This document shows, piece after piece, positions 6,637 to 7,167 of a DNA stretch of 7,167 nt (position 1 is its first letter; each line of letters starts with the position of its first letter). This DNA comes from Olsenella sp. (GTDB taxonomy: Bacteria; Actinomycetota; Coriobacteriia; Coriobacteriales; Atopobiaceae), in contig SUUD01000100.1 of NCBI GenBank assembly GCA_015062715.1, positions 1 through 7,167 of the forward strand, written 5' to 3'. A program made the translations under genes and the position numbers. The notes below the pieces were generated by a model, which made no database searches, was not told where the DNA came from, and saw only the letters and a program-made list of their open reading frames with translations.

Positions 6637-7167
6637 CTACCCAAACAGCAGCTCGGCCAGGTGGCTGCCGTCCTTGCCGCCGCACAGCAGCCCCTCCAGG
6701 CAGTAATGGCAGTAGCAGACGACGGCGTCGGTCTCGTACCGCCTGCAGTGCTCGGCCATGATCTGCTCCTGCTCCTCCTGCGTGTGCGGCACGAACAGCC
6801 CCTCGGCGCCGTCAACGTAGTGTCTCGGTGCAAGCTTGGGGTTCCTTGGGGGCTGGGCCCTATAGAGGGAGTTCCCGCAGAAGTCGGCCTCCCCATGGTT
6901 GTGAGGGGCCTCGCGCCAGGCAACGCCCATCTTGTCGAGCAGGCTTCGCACGGCAGCCTGCTCGCCGGTCCTCTCCCGCGAGCGCCAGCAGTCCTGCACG
7001 GTTGCCTCCATTCCCGAGAGGTCCGGGAGGGGGAAGCTCTCGTCCCCGTCGACAAGCTCCCAGAGCGAGAACACACGCACCCCGGGATGCGTCTCCTCGA
7101 TGATGTTGTTGCAGTTGTGGCACAGCGAAAAGACACGGTCCCCGGGCTCGAATGCCACCGAGTCGGG
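6637..7167 (-). CDS. cysteine-rich CCG-type (HdrB-like) protein, 5' end outside window
   Basis: C-terminal 176 residues of a gene that enters from the right edge. A GTG at 7158 could be read as a start, but the frame stays open to 7167 and no upstream sequence is available, so it is treated as partial. Numbered from that GTG, cysteines form C13-x2-C16, C57, C94, C138, C148, C150-x2-C153 and C159. The segment DCWRSR...VRSLLDKMG...FCG (56-95) followed by CYCHYC (148-153) resembles a CCG motif, and LCHNC at 12-16 fits the end of a preceding copy. Such domains bind Fe-S clusters or metal in heterodisulfide-reductase-like and oxidoreductase proteins. Here the first Cys of the CC pair is Phe93, so the site is a variant. 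Its partner genes lie outside the window. The assignment rests on motif spacing only. Confidence 0.65.
   Translation of the reverse strand, partial: PDSVAFEPGDRVFSLCHNCNNIIEETHPGVRVFSLWELVDGDESFPLPDLSGMEATVQDCWRSRERTGEQAAVRSLLDKMGVAWREAPHNHGEADFCGNSLYRAQPPRNPKLAPRHYVDGAEGLFVPHTQEEQEQIMAEHCRRYETDAVVCYCHYCLEGLLCGGKDGSHLAELLFG

Noticed and set aside
1..7167. CRISPR array, tRNA/rRNA gene, insertion sequence or attachment site
   Set aside because: No regularly spaced repeats, cloverleaf-like conserved tRNA segments, transposase or integrase motifs, or flanking direct repeats were seen on either strand.

Overview
The window looks like a GC-rich bacterial chromosome. Gene style (strong G/C preference at third codon positions, clear Shine-Dalgarno sites, a typical lipoprotein signal) fits an actinomycetotal anaerobe such as a member of the Coriobacteriia (Olsenella/Collinsella-like). 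That placement is an impression from sequence style and has not been tested by any search.

Left part, plus strand (1-2246): three tightly spaced genes that could form one operon. They are the 3' part of a YdcF/DUF218-type integral membrane protein, an alpha/beta hydrolase with an intact Ser-Asp-His triad, and a small, very acidic lipoprotein. The gaps are 61 and 28 bp. All three products are either membrane-associated or small-molecule/ester hydrolase-like.

Middle part (2243-6627): a compact divergent cassette. A GIY-YIG nuclease and an upstream 84-residue protein of unknown family are read on the minus strand. A 1000-residue protein with a PLD-like nuclease, an SF2 helicase and a DUF3427-type C-terminal region is read on the plus strand. 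Both directions start from a control region of about 131 bp (3494-3624). The left end of the cassette meets the lipoprotein gene tail to tail, with the two stop codons sharing a CTAG tetranucleotide. The right end stops 9 bp short of the next convergent gene. With two different nuclease folds, an ATP-driven helicase and an orphan small protein, this is the best candidate in the window for a restriction- or defence-like DNA processing system. The domain calls are well supported; that the genes act together is inference from layout.

Right edge, minus strand (6637-7167): the C-terminal part of a cysteine-rich protein whose cysteine spacing resembles the CCG (HdrB/LUD-neighbour type) metal- or Fe-S-binding family. 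Its 5' end lies outside the window.

No tRNA, rRNA, CRISPR array, insertion sequence, integrase or convincing rho-independent terminator was seen. No gene-free stretch is longer than about 131 bp.
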